Source: Pleurotus ostreatus/Saccharomyces cerevisiae fusant
Lineage: Eukaryota; Opisthokonta
Length of the DNA stretch: 64,000 bases
Assembly: GCA_024196135.1 (NCBI GenBank)
Contig: JAMQCK010000061.1
Span: 1-64,000 of the forward strand
Reading direction: 5' to 3'
Of the stretch, positions 23,470-34,714 are shown in pieces. Numbering within the stretch: the first letter of the stretch is position 1; every line of letters starts with the position of its first letter. Position numbers and translations under genes: made by a program. The notes beneath the pieces are model-generated. The model was not told the DNA's origin. It searched no databases and saw only the letters and a program-made list of their open reading frames with translations.

Positions 23470-25337
23470 CCTTGACGCTTTCTGCGTTCCTCCTCAAGGT
23501 GAGTTTCCATTGGTATCTTTCTGTCTCTCGCTTATGCGCCCACAGACCTGCGCGTTCAAGACACTGGCCGAAGATAGCCCGTCTGGCGCTACTGTCTCCT
23601 CAAGGTACGTTGTCCGTCTTCTGTTTACCCTTCCTACTGACCTTGTGCGCCAGCTTCGACCTCGACGGCGGGATGGGGGTTCTCTGGGTCTCGGATGATT
23701 TGACTTACTGATCTGTTGCCTTGTTATTTGCTATCGCTGTTGCCCTTTGCTTGTTGTACCTCCATTGTGTATCTCTACATGCTATGCGTTATAGCGCACT
23801 TAATTTTCTATGTTGAACTCGTGATATTGCGTGTGATCTCGGTTCCGAAGTGAAGCTCGCCGCGCGTGTACAAGTAATCCGCATTTTGCATAGGAATGTC
23901 GTAAGGAGTGCCGATTCCATCAAGCGCTTGTCGATTTACACGAAATATCTTCCTCGAATGCTACCCAGTGGTATAATCAAAGTTCATTCTCCTGCTACGA
24001 TGAGGGATACTCGTCTGGGTACTCAGGTTGACGATGCCTTCGCTCGTCATCACAGTCGGTCTGAGACTGGCTCCCATGACCAGACGGAAAAAATGGCATA
24101 GCATATTGGCAAGGAATATGATCCCAGCGCACCCGCATCCGTGCAAAAGGAAGTCTATTCCTTCTCCGGTTTAGTCGGCGGTCGAAGTTGAACTTGTGAC
24201 CTAATCACGTGACCTCGGCTCCGAGGCGCGCTACGCCTGGCCCCCCCGTGTTTAACTGCTACAGGGATCGTCAGGTCAACGGAAAACTTTTCGCTTGCAG
24301 AGCTTCCTTGATCTCAGCCACGCCTTATTGTGTACGAATGAAAGGTCGCCGCTCGGCAGGCGAGGTTGCAGTACCTCCGCGTTCACAGCGGCGGCGCTCG
24401 ATGGGCGGCTGTTCTCTTCTCGTGCAGCCATTTGAGCGTAGTCATTCTACAAGGTGCTGATACTGCGATGGGACTCGGAGCGAAGTATGGCACCCGCATG
24501 AAGCCACACCGCGCGCTATCTACTTTGTTTGTACTTTGCCGGAGTAAGCGGAAATCACCAGTGTGACTGCGAGCCTGCGAGCGGTCAAACAAGAGACGAC
24601 GCGTCCGGACGCTTGATATCCAGACTGCTTGCTTACTGGCATGTCATACGACGTTGTTTGAGCCTTTTACTTGGTCTTCTCACACCATACGCATAGAGAT
24701 TAATCAACACGCCTAATCCATCACTGTAGCTGGATAATGCTGGCAATCATCTGGAAAGGAGTCGACACGAAGTCAACGTTCGTTCACGGCGGCGGCGATA
24801 TCGACGACGCGGCAGCTGCGCCATCGGAAGGGATCGCATCAAGCCGACGATCGGTCAGGATAGCCGCGCCGCCCAAGGCCGGCGACCGCCTGCCTCTTCC
24901 ATCCTCCTCTCATTTGCGAAAGATGTCATGTCCTTGGTTTGTTGAATCGTGCAGCCTATACGTTGCATCGAATCTACAAAGCATGGTGTCCCTGCCGCTG
25001 TGTCAAGCGTACACCTCAGGTGTGCACGGCAGCTGCAATCACATCGTCAAGAAAAGAATCGCGGGGATCTGAACCACGACGTTGATCTTGCACTTTCTGA
25101 TTAACCCATCCATCCATGCACTCGTCTTCTCGCTCATATCGACCTGACATTAACATCTTCTGTCCCTAATGCTCGACCATAATGTATCATTCCCATCATC
25201 TGGTCCGTTTGCACAATAATTACTCCGCACGACGCATCGACAAAAAACAATTCTTCCAGAACCGGGCTCGCTTCATGCATCGGTGCCGCTATTGGGTGGT
25301 CAACAGATATTCTCGCGCACACAAGGAGTGCCTTCGC
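23470..25337. other. Gene-poor stretch
   Basis: Contains the diverged 3' part of repeat unit 2 and two further copies of the GTTGAACT...GTGACCTCGG motif (about 23812 and 24186). No gene supported. Confidence 0.4.
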
Positions 25338-25844
25338 TTACAGCCCGAGCGCATCGACCCACGTCATAAGTTCGATGCAGAGCGTTCTGGTGACCATCTC
25401 CGCCCACGCCTGGACGTCGACCTTGTCCGCGTCGCTTTCTGGAAGCGCCAATGTGCGACCAAGGTACTCGTAGAATTCGGCAACGGGATCCTTGCCCGTG
25501 CTCAATACCTTCTGCGATATGGCGGCGACGACGGGTTCCCCCATCAGAGCTGCCTTTGTGCCCTGCCAATCGGCTGTCAAAGATACAGCATTCATCTGGT
25601 CAATCTGCTCACTCACCTTGGGAAGGAATCTTTCGGTGCTGCCAACGTCGTCCAACACGGCGATGACGGCTCTCTCCCATTCCGTCTTGCCCTTCCCGCG
25701 CCACATAATGACCTGCCAGTCGCAGGGCACGATGGAATCAAGATTCCCCTTCGGTTCGACATCACCCTGTAGAGGCGGCAACGGTTTACCTGCTACGATG
25801 GGCACGAGAACCTCTTCAAGAAGTAGGTGATCTACGGCGGACAT
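25338..25844 (-). CDS. Uncharacterised protein, 168 aa
   Basis: Single exon from the ATG at 25844; an upstream in-frame ATG at 25892 would add 16 residues. No known domain. The C-terminal half (EPVVAAISQKV, then DVQAWAEMVTRTLC) loosely follows the pattern of the 214-aa protein at 13921-14661. No signal peptide or membrane segment. It is divergent from the gene at 26172. Confidence 0.55.
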   Translation of the reverse strand: MSAVDHLLLEEVLVPIVAGKPLPPLQGDVEPKGNLDSIVPCDWQVIMWRGKGKTEWERAVIAVLDDVGSTERFLPKVSEQIDQMNAVSLTADWQGTKAALMGEPVVAAISQKVLSTGKDPVAEFYEYLGRTLALPESDADKVDVQAWAEMVTRTLCIELMTWVDALGL

Positions 25845-26171
25845 GGCGGGACGCGTCGAGCGGGTATACGTCACGTGGGTGGCAGGGCCCAATAAAAGGC
25901 AGGATCCGCCATTTCCGCCTTCTCATCTCTTGCTTCCGACTTCCACGCCCTCGTTTTGTATAGGTGATACCTCCCCGCCCTTTCGTTCTCGGTCAACAGC
26001 GGTTTCTCGCAGATTGTCCAGACCTTATCCCTCGCCGGTTACCAGTAAGTCGCGAGCCTGGCTTCTACGATGCTGAGGGATACTGAACGCGTGTGGTAGG
26101 ATTTTCGCGCGCATATATCCACTCGGAATTCTCGAGAACGCCTAGGCATATCACCACCCCCCATTGTCAAT
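25845..26171. promoter_or_regulatory. Divergent intergenic region
   Basis: 327 bp between two head-to-head unknown genes. It probably carries both promoters. No clear TATA box. Confidence 0.35.
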
Positions 26172-27138
26172 ATGCAAACCACCAACGTACCCAAATCTGG
26201 CGCAACCGCCAAGGACACCACTCTCGCTTCACTCATCGACGCGGTCACTTCTCCGTTGCACGACGTGCACGACGTCCTCCTTCCGCTCCGCGACGACAGG
26301 AAGCTCTCCCGGTTCCGCATCGCTATGCAAACCTCGCAGTCGCGCGACAGCTTGCGAGACCGCGGCGCTGCAGAAGTCAAGAGTCGGGTAGAGAAGGATT
26401 GCAGGATCCGGACGACGGATCAGGCCAAGGCGGAGGTGCGTGCGGCTGTTCCTGGTGTTCGCCTTGCCTGTACTGACTAGAGGTTCAACAGGGCGTCGCG
26501 CTATGCCTGGCGCATCCAAACCTACTCGGGGTAATTGCCGCCCACGCACGCATCCGCAAGATGACCCATGGACTCACTGGAGGAGAACTTCTCCTGTGCA
26601 TGATTGGGTTCGTCATGCGCGATGGCGGCGGGGAAGACGTCGTTCAGCAATGGGTGCAGTCCATACTGCTACCATTTGTTCGGGACGGATTCATGGCATG
26701 GGAGAAGCAGTGCGTCGTCTCGCCATTGGTGTTTTTACTCGAAAACTCATGTATGCATAGTCGCGCACGCATACAGGCCTTCGCCATGGCATACGCGAAG
26801 CAAGTCAAGGCGTCCGGCGGTACGCTCGGTATGTCAGGCCTGCCCCTCAGCGCCCACGCTCTGACTCATCTTCAGCCCTGCCCACCGCTTCTCTGGCGGT
26901 CGGCATGCCTTCCGCGCCAGCTGCGGTGACCGCAAAGCTCGTAGTCGCTCAGCCGTCGTCGATGAACAAGTCCAAGAAGCGCAAGCGCGGCAACAACCCG
27001 GACGCCGTCGCATCTCAGGCTGCCGCCGGCCCAGGCTCCATGTCGGCGCAGGGAAAGCGTCAGAAGAAGGGCAAGAAGAACCAGGCGGGGAAGTCCCTTG
27101 CCTATGGGCCTTCGACCATACTCCTCTCTTACGACTAG
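26172..27138 (+). CDS. Uncharacterised probable nuclear protein, 287 aa
   Basis: Three exons (26172-26435, 26492-26828, 26876-27138) close to 864 nt. The N-terminal two thirds look helical (PNLLGVIAAHARIRKM, then EDVVQQWVQSILLPFV) without a recognised domain. The C-terminal third is disordered and basic, with KSKKRKR and KRQKKGKKN clusters that look like nuclear localisation signals. Donors are GTGCGT and GTATGT. The QQW segment loosely resembles the DVxxWA segments of the genes at 13921 and 25338. Confidence 0.65.
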
Positions 27139-27520
27139 CGCCACTTCTTTCCCTGCATAAGACCATGATGCGATTGTTCTGTTTCCCCCTTCTTTACTTG
27201 TCATTCCTTGCGTCCGTTTCCCCCTGGTCTTGCGTGCCCAGTGTCGTGCCGCCCATTGTGTACTATTAGTCATTTGTTCACCCTACACTGAAATGGAGTT
27301 CGTTGATACCCTTAGATACGCTCGTGTTCATGTATTGTAGTCTATTCAAATTGCAAGCCACCTGCGTTATCTGTATCGCGCGCGTCGTTTGATGACAGTA
27401 CCCGCCGGTTATGTACACGGGCATTCTAAAGGAAGTCACTTGTTTGTGGCGTCGCACGAACGAGTTGCAGCGTCTGGCATATGCGAACAGAACAGGTTGC
27501 CTGCTTGGCTTTCCATGTCG
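27139..27520. other. Intergenic
   Basis: No gene seen. Probably the 3' region of the plus-strand gene ending at 27138. Confidence 0.45.
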
Positions 27521-28560
27521 CTAACTTGAGCACCGTGATTTTGGCAAGGCACTTCTCTGCGGCGGCGGAGCAACGTCTTTGAGAACTTCGTCGAGGGATG
27601 CTTGACGCGGAGCAAGCAAAAATACTAGCTCTTGATGATTGACCTCGGGGATCCGAAGGAGAAGAGGTGACCGGCCAATATATATATTGAGATCAGAATC
27701 GTTGAGGTTGACCAAATATATGACGGTCGAGCGTAAGCTCTCGCTCTCGATGATATACTTGAGAGAAGAGGGATACAATGCAAGCTTTCTGCGAACGAGC
27801 TTGGTGACGGACGAGCCGGGCTACTTGAGTTCGGCGGGCATAGGTTCGCCTTCAGGCGTGGACGTGAAATAGAAGAATCGCAGATAAAGGCGCGTATAAT
27901 CCATGCAGCGCGCGATGAGCACGAGCGTTGTGAGCCGAGAGAATGGGGCTGTAAGTTCGTCAAACTGACTGTCCGCCCATGACGGAAGAGAACGCTCACC
28001 AGTTTGCCCACTTCTCAAGCGATACGGGGCACCGTGCCCGACAGCGGACGCCGGTCGTCACCACTGTGCATCGGATAGAGGTCGTAAAATGCCCCGGACG
28101 CTGCAAGCTTGGCGAGGTCCAGCTGTCTTCGCGACTTCTCTGTGGCCTCACGCGACCTCGAGGTCTGAATAACATTCGGGAGACCATAGCGGCATTGGCG
28201 CGCAGACTAGCAGGACAAAGGGTCCTTTAGGACGCTTACGATGGAAGGGAAGGGATGGCCTGCGCTTGAAATATGGATGCCGTCGAAGGTGAAGATGACG
28301 ACGACGTCGGTGGTTGTCGAGCATGTTATGGTAGCCCGAGGTGAGGCTGACGTCCAAGTACCGGTGCGTTCGTCGATGATTTACGACGAGAAGGGGTTGA
28401 TGTGCTTGTAGGATATGCTGCGGCGACCTTTAGCAACGCCGGTAGAAAAGAACTTCACAGGCGACTTACAGACTCGCATTCGTAGTCTTCACGTAGTATA
28501 GAGCACCTGGCAACTCGGTCGGAGGAAGGATAGGCCAGGTAGCTTCGAGATGCGCCCTCT
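27521..28560 (-). pseudogene. Decayed multi-exon gene
   Basis: Exon-like pieces in order on the minus strand: ELPGALYYVKTTNAS (about 28530-28480, followed by a GTAAGT donor), YKHINPFSS and IIDERTGTWTSAS, VVVIFTFDGIHISSAGHPFP, GAFYDLYPMHSGDDRRPLSG, DYTRLYLRFFYFTSTPEGE and YPSSLKYIIESESLRSTVIY. They read like one protein but are interrupted by in-frame stops at 28381-28383 (TAA) and 28015-28017 (TGA), and one join needs an intron of only 36 nt. Family not recognised. Weaker coding-like pieces, including a hydrophobic helix, continue upstream to about 29370. Confidence 0.4.
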
Positions 28561-29788
28561 AAGGCTCAAAAGATGGCCGCGCAGGCGGATAGCGCGACAA
28601 GCGGAGTTGGTTGAGCTCGGGCCGAGTTTTGACTTGACCAAGGGTTCGCGTCTTGCAAACATGGCATTGGTTGAGGCCGCCGGTGGGGGATGTCAGTCAT
28701 TGACAGTAGAGGATAGTCGTACATCGTGCGTCGTTATGTATGCCACTTCGTCGCATGGCACGCCTGAACTGGAGCTGGTCAGGTCGGCGTCCCGACGTAT
28801 CGACGTATTCTGTGCGCCGTTAGCATCGATATGGTCATCGCGCGCGACGACGTACCTTATGCACGCAAGAGCCAGTGTACTGAGCAGCACCGCCGAGCTC
28901 ATGGCGAAGACATTGAACTTGAGATTGAACTTGAGGGTCTACGCTGCGCGCAACTTGCAGGAAGCCAGGACCTTGAAGAGGGCGGACAGTCTCTGCGATG
29001 ACGCATCGGCAAGCCATGTTCTGAGGCCATGGCGGGCTCTTGCTGGTCACGACTGCACGGCAGGTGCTCGAGATGTTTTGCGGGCGGATTTGAACGATGA
29101 CCGGGGGTTCGACCGTCGGGACAACGGGAGGACAAGTGATTGATTGACGGAGGCACAGCATATGAGCAGAGATCTGAGCATTGATGTGCACCGGGTAGTA
29201 TAGAGGGGACTGGCATTCTGAGGATGTTTCGCAGCGCAGAAAGACCAACGACGATAGCCACTGCCGACGATTAGCATGATGGTCGAAGGAGGATGTTGGT
29301 CACATACCTGGTGCGTAGGAAGTAGGAATTGGGCTTTGATCAGGGCGCGCTCTGTTTGATTTAGGGACATAGAGGTCTACAGTTCTGTCTTGAAGCGATA
29401 TAAATGGAAACCGAGCTTCAGATTGAGACGACGGTGTCGGAGTCTTCAACCGCGCAATAGTAGCCGGCTGACGTTGCCTCGCGATCAGAATCTTCAGGCG
29501 CGAGGAGTCAAGACATGGTCTGTTCATACTGAAGGCCGAAAGATTGAGAGATACTGGCAGTTCAGTAGGTGATAGCGCGCGAAGACATGGGAGAGGAGGA
29601 CAAGAGCTTGCCGATCACCCGATCAAGCGTTCCTCTGTTCCTTCCCCCATGGCACCCGACCTCGTCGCCCGGTGCTCCGTCTCGAATAGAGCAAAATCTA
29701 CCTGCAAACTCTCTGCCCCAGGATGGGCATAGTCCTCGTATAGCTCTCCACCCAACGAGTACCTGAGAACTCGTCAGGTCGACGAATG
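28561..29788. other. Possible upstream remains of the decayed gene
   Basis: A short minus frame starting near 29370 (MSLNQTERALIKAQ) ends at a GTATGT donor, and a hydrophobic stretch (SSAVLLSTLALACI) near 28880 ends at a GTACGT donor. No continuous model could be built. Confidence 0.3.
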
Positions 29789-30338
29789 TCAACCGAGGGA
29801 CTTGTCGACCGCCGGTCTTCCGCGTCGATCGAGGTCCCTTCCAACCGGCTGCGAGGCTGGGGTCGGCCAGATATACCTCTCAGCTATGACGCACCTTGGT
29901 CTCCTTCGTTTGTCTGCTCGCATCTCGGTTTCAAAACGGCGCGCGATTGCCCTATGACCTGCAGAATCTGTACAGACGGCCAAGTTCTCGCCAATCTCCT
30001 GCCCTTCCTTCCCCGCCTCGTCGATGATCTTCCGCACCGTCAGCGCGCCCTCGCAGTGGTCTCCCACGTCCGACACCGCGTTCAGGTCGCCGATCAGAAT
30101 GACCTCCCGCCCCCCGTCGATCAGCCCGCGCACGCGCGCGCTCAGCATCCGGCGGAAGTTCATCTTGTACTTCATGCGCTCCTGCGTCTCCGAGCCGTCG
30201 TTCGGGAAGTACACATTGATGAGGACGAAGAGCCCAAAGTCAGCGATCAGCGTCCGGCCTTCCGCGTCCAGAGACTTGAAGTCGATGGGGTCGTCGTCGA
30301 CGTCCAGGTCAAAGTCGACGGACCGGTGCATGGGGTAG
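29789..30338 (-). pseudogene. Fragment of an APN2-type AP endonuclease
   Basis: About 105 residues match the exonuclease-endonuclease-phosphatase fold of fungal Apn2: FGLFVLINVYFPNDGS, KMNFRRMLSARVRGLI, REVILIGDLNAVSD and DHCEG. This covers the central part of a base-excision-repair nuclease usually about 600 residues long. The N-terminal catalytic part, the later active-site residues and the C-terminal zinc/PCNA region are missing, and similarity stops soon after DHCEG. It is probably a truncated duplicate; the working gene should be elsewhere. Confidence 0.65.
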
Positions 30339-30921
30339 GAGGAGAGTGTGGGGGAGATGCGAGTTCGAAGAGGTGCGTCCTGCTACCGCATTCGATGAAC
30401 ATCAGCGCTGACGCTGTATCATTAATCAGCAGTCCTGTACATGAGGGGCCAACGTACAGTCGCGTAGGTACGTGCTCCGTTCACAGCTGTCGACCCCATC
30501 TTTGCTCACCCGCCTTCAGTTAGTCGTCTTAGCCTGCGGTAGCCACGCACAATATAGATCTTTATTTGCCTGCCATACCCCATCACGTCTCAAACTCTAC
30601 TTCTCGGAGGGAGTCCGACCACAGAGACGACATCTTGCGCGTATCCATCGCTTCTCAAGATGCGCACGGAATCGCCGCCGGGCTCGACCCCTATGCGTAG
30701 TGCGCGATCTCGCCGTCGCTGTACTGTCGACGCGTCCCGCCGGTCAGAAGGATATTCGACAATATTTTGACGTCCGGAAGCAAACATCGCAGGCGAAGGG
30801 CTCGCAGGACGCACTCCTGTGCTCTCCACCTTGACCTGGCCACCCACGCGCCCGCCCTCAGCGAAGACCTGCCCCCAACCTGCCTCGCCTTTTGCGCAAC
30901 CTCCTTCGCAACATTTTCGCC
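30339..30921. other. Intergenic upstream of the 13-exon paralogue
   Basis: No independent gene supported. It holds the promoter of the gene at 30922. Confidence 0.4.
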
Positions 30922-33668
30922 ATGCCCGGAATCACCTCGAAGCCGAACCCGCAGACGACCGCTCTCACCTCGACCCTCAATACTATACTGTCCACGCAGT
31001 GGACCGTCCCCGCGTTCAACGATCTCCCCTCGATACCCGAAGAAGCTCTTCTCTTCAATCTCGTCACGACCGACCTCGACCGCCATGGCGCGATAGGAGC
31101 CGTGGGCGCACGGCTGCTGGAGCTCGGCGTCCAGACGCACCTCTGTAAGACCGTCCCGGACGCGACGTTTGAGTTCATGACGGTGCGTACTCGAGCTTCC
31201 GGCCTCTGACCTATCGCTTACGTCCTTCGATAGACCGTCAAGCGCGCGCTCATGGATCCCGTCGTACACCAGGCCATCATGGTGAAGCAGGGCGCATATA
31301 CCGGGCGCGTCCCGCGCGGGAGTCATGAGCTCGCCCAAGAAGTCACCCGGATGTTCGAGGCGTACATCGGCGTGCACTGCAACACTTTCGGGCTGGCGCG
31401 CTCGCAGGCGTTGGTCAAGGACATCTACCAACTCCCGATGGCCGCCGCCTGCGAAGCGGTCAAAGTTTGGTACGCCCTGGCGACACAGCACTCTCGTCTC
31501 TTGTAGCTGACTTGGTCCCTAGGGAGGCGACTACGAGCATCAGCCTGCGCGGTGGTTTCGATTTCGGTGCAGGGTCCGAAGATGTACCTCATCCCGACGG
31601 TACGTCGCCTCGTCGTCTCGTCACTCGGACTCCGTACTCAATTTTGTCACACATTTAGCTGCGCGAGCTGCGTTGACTGCGCTATATGCGACGACACTGC
31701 CCGACGGCTGCCCCGAACTCGCGCAAGAGCTCGCCAGCACACTGGAGGCCCATCGCCCGGGTAGAATGGCGCTTGGCATGGATGCGCTCCACGCCATGAC
31801 TGTTCTCGCCATCACCTGCTTCTGGGAGGATATAGCTCCTCCTCAGCTTTGGGTACGTCGCGGATCTCTTGTCGCGGAGTGGAATGAAGCTCATATCTGT
31901 CAGCGCATCGTCTCCGTCATCCTTAGTCAAGAATTCCTGCACCACATCCCGCATCGCCTTTATCCACAGCGCGTCCGTTGGCCCAACAAGAATGATCATC
32001 TTCAAGTGCTCTTCTGGTTTGGATGCCAGGCGTTAGCGGGGCAAGAGCGGGCGATGCGGAACTTCGTCTACGAGCTCATTCGGCCTGCGATTCTCGCGCT
32101 GAGAGCTTTCTACTTCCCGTTGTACGTGGCATGGAGCATCTACGCCGTCGTCTTCGCTCACTGACTCTTCTCTTTAGGTATCTTCCGAATGCCCGCATAC
32201 CTTGCGACTGGTCCAATCGGATCGTCGTCAATCCAGGTCAGTACCTCGTCATGGACGTCTATCCCGTGAAGGCTAACTGGCTTCTAGCTATGCGGCACAT
32301 GCTGCTTCGCTATGTCGAGGGGCACTCTCTCGGCCTCTACGCCGGGCTCATGCCCGATTCGCGTGTCAAGACCGTGGTAGAAGATGTTCAGCGACTCGTG
32401 GGGACAGACTCGCAGTGCATCGCGTACGACGACGCGATGGGGCAGATCGGTGTGTGCCCAGTTACTCTCATGCTGGAAACTTACCGACCGGCGACCGCAG
32501 ACAATCCGTCAAAGATACTCCAGGACGCAGGGAACGTACACGAGCCTCCGGTCTCGCCTGCGTTCTGCTTGATTGTCGCGGTATGTGCTTGTAGTCCCAC
32601 GAATTCTACAGCGGTGGCTCAATTTCGTACAGACGGTGTCTGGGTTCTCCACTAAGCCAAACACCGTCGAGCTCGAGACTGCGATTGAGCAGTTCCTCTG
32701 GCTCAACTTTCCGCGCAACTTGCAGGCATCAATCCTTCGGTTCGGCGCCACCAATGGCGAGCTCGATGTAAGTTCAACGCACGTCGTGTCGCACCAGGTT
32801 GCTGACGCGCTATGCCCGCCCCTCTTTCAGGGCTCTGTTATCCTGCGTATCCGCCACGACTGCCTCTACTCCATCTTTGAGGGCAACATGATCTCTGGCG
32901 TGCACACAATCGGAGGCCTGTCACTCCAACTCGACAGAGAGTACGTCGAGCACGGGCTCCTTAATGCGTAGTATGCTGATTCCGCTTCTCAGCATACGCC
33001 GTGGGCAGTGCTCGGGGAAGCTCTTGAACTTTGTCCAGCGCAGCATTGATGCGGGCACCCTCGCGCAGCGGGGCCTCTCTGCCTATCGCCACCTCCTTCT
33101 CGCGCCGTCGGGCCCGCTCCTTCCGAAGGCGGGCGTCAAGGTTCCGATGCCAATGTTCTCGAAGGAGGACCTCAAGGTGCGCTCGCACGGGATCAGCGGC
33201 GTTGGCTACATGCCGGACGCTGAGTGTCCGGTGGTCGACGGGTGCGCGGTGCAGTTCTGGGCGAAGGGATATCTCGGGTCGAATGCCATGGTGCGTGTCT
33301 TTCTTGTTGTTCTCTCGATGAGATCCTTGCTTACAAGTTCATTAGGCGCTCTTCGGAAACGACGATCGTGCGTGTCTCTGGGGCTACGCGGTGCGCATGG
33401 ACGAAGGCGGCTGGACGTGCTCCATCCTCTTCAACGGCCTCGTCTCCGACACCTTTCTTAACAACTTGAACGTCGTCCTCCCGCGCTTGAACGGTGTCGA
33501 GGGCGAGTGGGTGCGCATGCATCGTGAGTCGTGCTACGTTCCCTGTGTTTCTCGGCGCTCACGAGAGCTGCGATAGCTGGCGCGGTGCAGCGTTGGGTGG
33601 CCGAGGTTGTGCAGAGGAAGGCGCAGATGCACCGGTTCGTGGTTGATTGCGGCAAGTCTGGTCGTTGA
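30922..33668 (+). CDS. 13-exon uncharacterised protein, paralogue of 14977-17698 (699 aa)
   Basis: Exons: 30922-31182, 31234-31469, 31523-31599, 31659-31852, 31904-32121, 32178-32236, 32288-32449, 32501-32580, 32633-32767, 32831-32940, 32993-33290, 33346-33523, 33577-33668, total 2100 nt. It starts with MPG, as the paralogue does. Conserved landmarks in both copies include AMRNFV in exon 5, the start of exon 7 (MRHMLL here, MQHLLL in the other), VQFW/VQFC in exon 11 and VxRLNxVxGxWxRM in exon 12. Residues 45-165 may be a degenerate RNase III-like fold (MFEAYIGVHC matching the FEAYIG helix) with most catalytic acids gone. No membrane segment or signal peptide. Function unknown. Conservation of all exon joins argues that both genes are expressed. 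Confidence 0.85.
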
Positions 33669-34126
33669 GGTGCCGCGTCAGTTTCTTCCTTTCTTTCTCG
33701 CTGGTCACTTCATCGATTCGTTGTTCTCTTGTAGTCTGTATAGGTTGTTTTCGGTTCAGTTGTGTAGGGTTCGATTGTGGATAGACCATCTTCGGGTTTT
33801 CGGTCATAATACGTGTGTGAAGCCCGTGTGATACGCTAGTCAACGCAGGTTATCGGCCTCGTTGCCCATATTCAAAGAAGCGGCTATTGCTCCAGATGCA
33901 TATCTTTTCGGCGGTAGGAGGCGACGGTATGAGTAGTTCCCTGAAGTAATGAAGAAAGGAGGCGTCGGAGGCGTGCTTGTCACGGGCAGGTCACGCAGCG
34001 CAATGTTCGACTTCGACGATGATATTACATGTGAGATTATTGTACCTATCTGAAGCGTATAAAACATGGCAGGATTCATTCTACAACCAACCAAAAGAAA
34101 CATATAGCATGGTGATGCGCGCTTAT
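33669..34126. other. Convergent intergenic region
   Basis: Lies between the 3' ends of the plus-strand 13-exon gene and the minus-strand Cys/His gene. No gene seen. Confidence 0.45.
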
Positions 34127-34714
34127 CTACATTGTCGTGTCCAGGAAATCTGCAGGTAGAAGTGGGCGAGTGACAGGCCTTCCCCTGGTGATGGCACTTC
34201 TCGCAAGCCCTACGCATAGTCCGGTCAGGAGATGCTCCTTGACCACGTCGTACGCCAGAAATTCCTCCCCCTGTGTGCTCTCCAGATCGATGCGGCACAC
34301 CGGGCATATAAGGATATGCTTGTAGTGCGCGAGGGCCATATGCGCTCTGAGCGCCCTCTCGATATTCTCGCCCTCGATGCTGTGAGGGACACCAAATGTG
34401 CAGCCGTACCAGTGGCACTGGCGTCTTTTTTCCTCCTCCATCGAGGCCGCATGCTCGTGGTAGTCGTACTCAGTTTTGCCGAAACCGGACGTTTGGTGGT
34501 GCCCGGTGAGCATGCGGCAGGCGCCGAAATTGCCATAACACAGCCTAGGTTGACGGCATCCGATAATCTTGAAGACGTGGCTTGGCTTGGGAAAGGTCAA
34601 GTTGTAGAAGTTGAGCAGCTGCGCGAGAGAGATGTTCCGGGAGAAGTCCACGATGGCGACGGTTGGGTTCCGTATTGCATAGTACGCAGCAAGGTCGGCG
34701 ATAGTATTAGGCAT
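34127..34714 (-). CDS. Cys/His-rich C2H2-like family protein 1 (195 aa)
   Basis: Reading from the ATG at 34714 gives 195 aa with the plan shared by four genes in this window: an N-terminal IADLAAYY...LLNFYNLT segment, a CYGNFGAC...H module, CHWYGC with RAHMALAH (a C2H2 finger), CPVC, and a C-terminal GLCVGLARSAITRG block. A TATATAAA box at 35053-35046 lies 332 nt upstream, much further than in its relatives, so a first exon may be missing from this model. Its C-terminal block is the most diverged of the four. Role unknown; a nucleic-acid or protein-binding zinc module is inferred. Confidence 0.65.
   Translation of the reverse strand: MPNTIADLAAYYAIRNPTVAIVDFSRNISLAQLLNFYNLTFPKPSHVFKIIGCRQPRLCYGNFGACRMLTGHHQTSGFGKTEYDYHEHAASMEEEKRRQCHWYGCTFGVPHSIEGENIERALRAHMALAHYKHILICPVCRIDLESTQGEEFLAYDVVKEHLLTGLCVGLARSAITRGRPVTRPLLPADFLDTTM

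Noticed and set aside
24725..24760. Sequence resembling the TPP riboswitch core (CTGGATAATGCTGGCA)
   Set aside because: The other conserved riboswitch block and a thiamine gene are absent, so a chance match is more likely.
30691..31491. 266-residue minus-strand frame
   Set aside because: It runs antisense across exons 1 and 2 of the 13-exon gene, whose exons are validated by the paralogue. The frame is a composition shadow.
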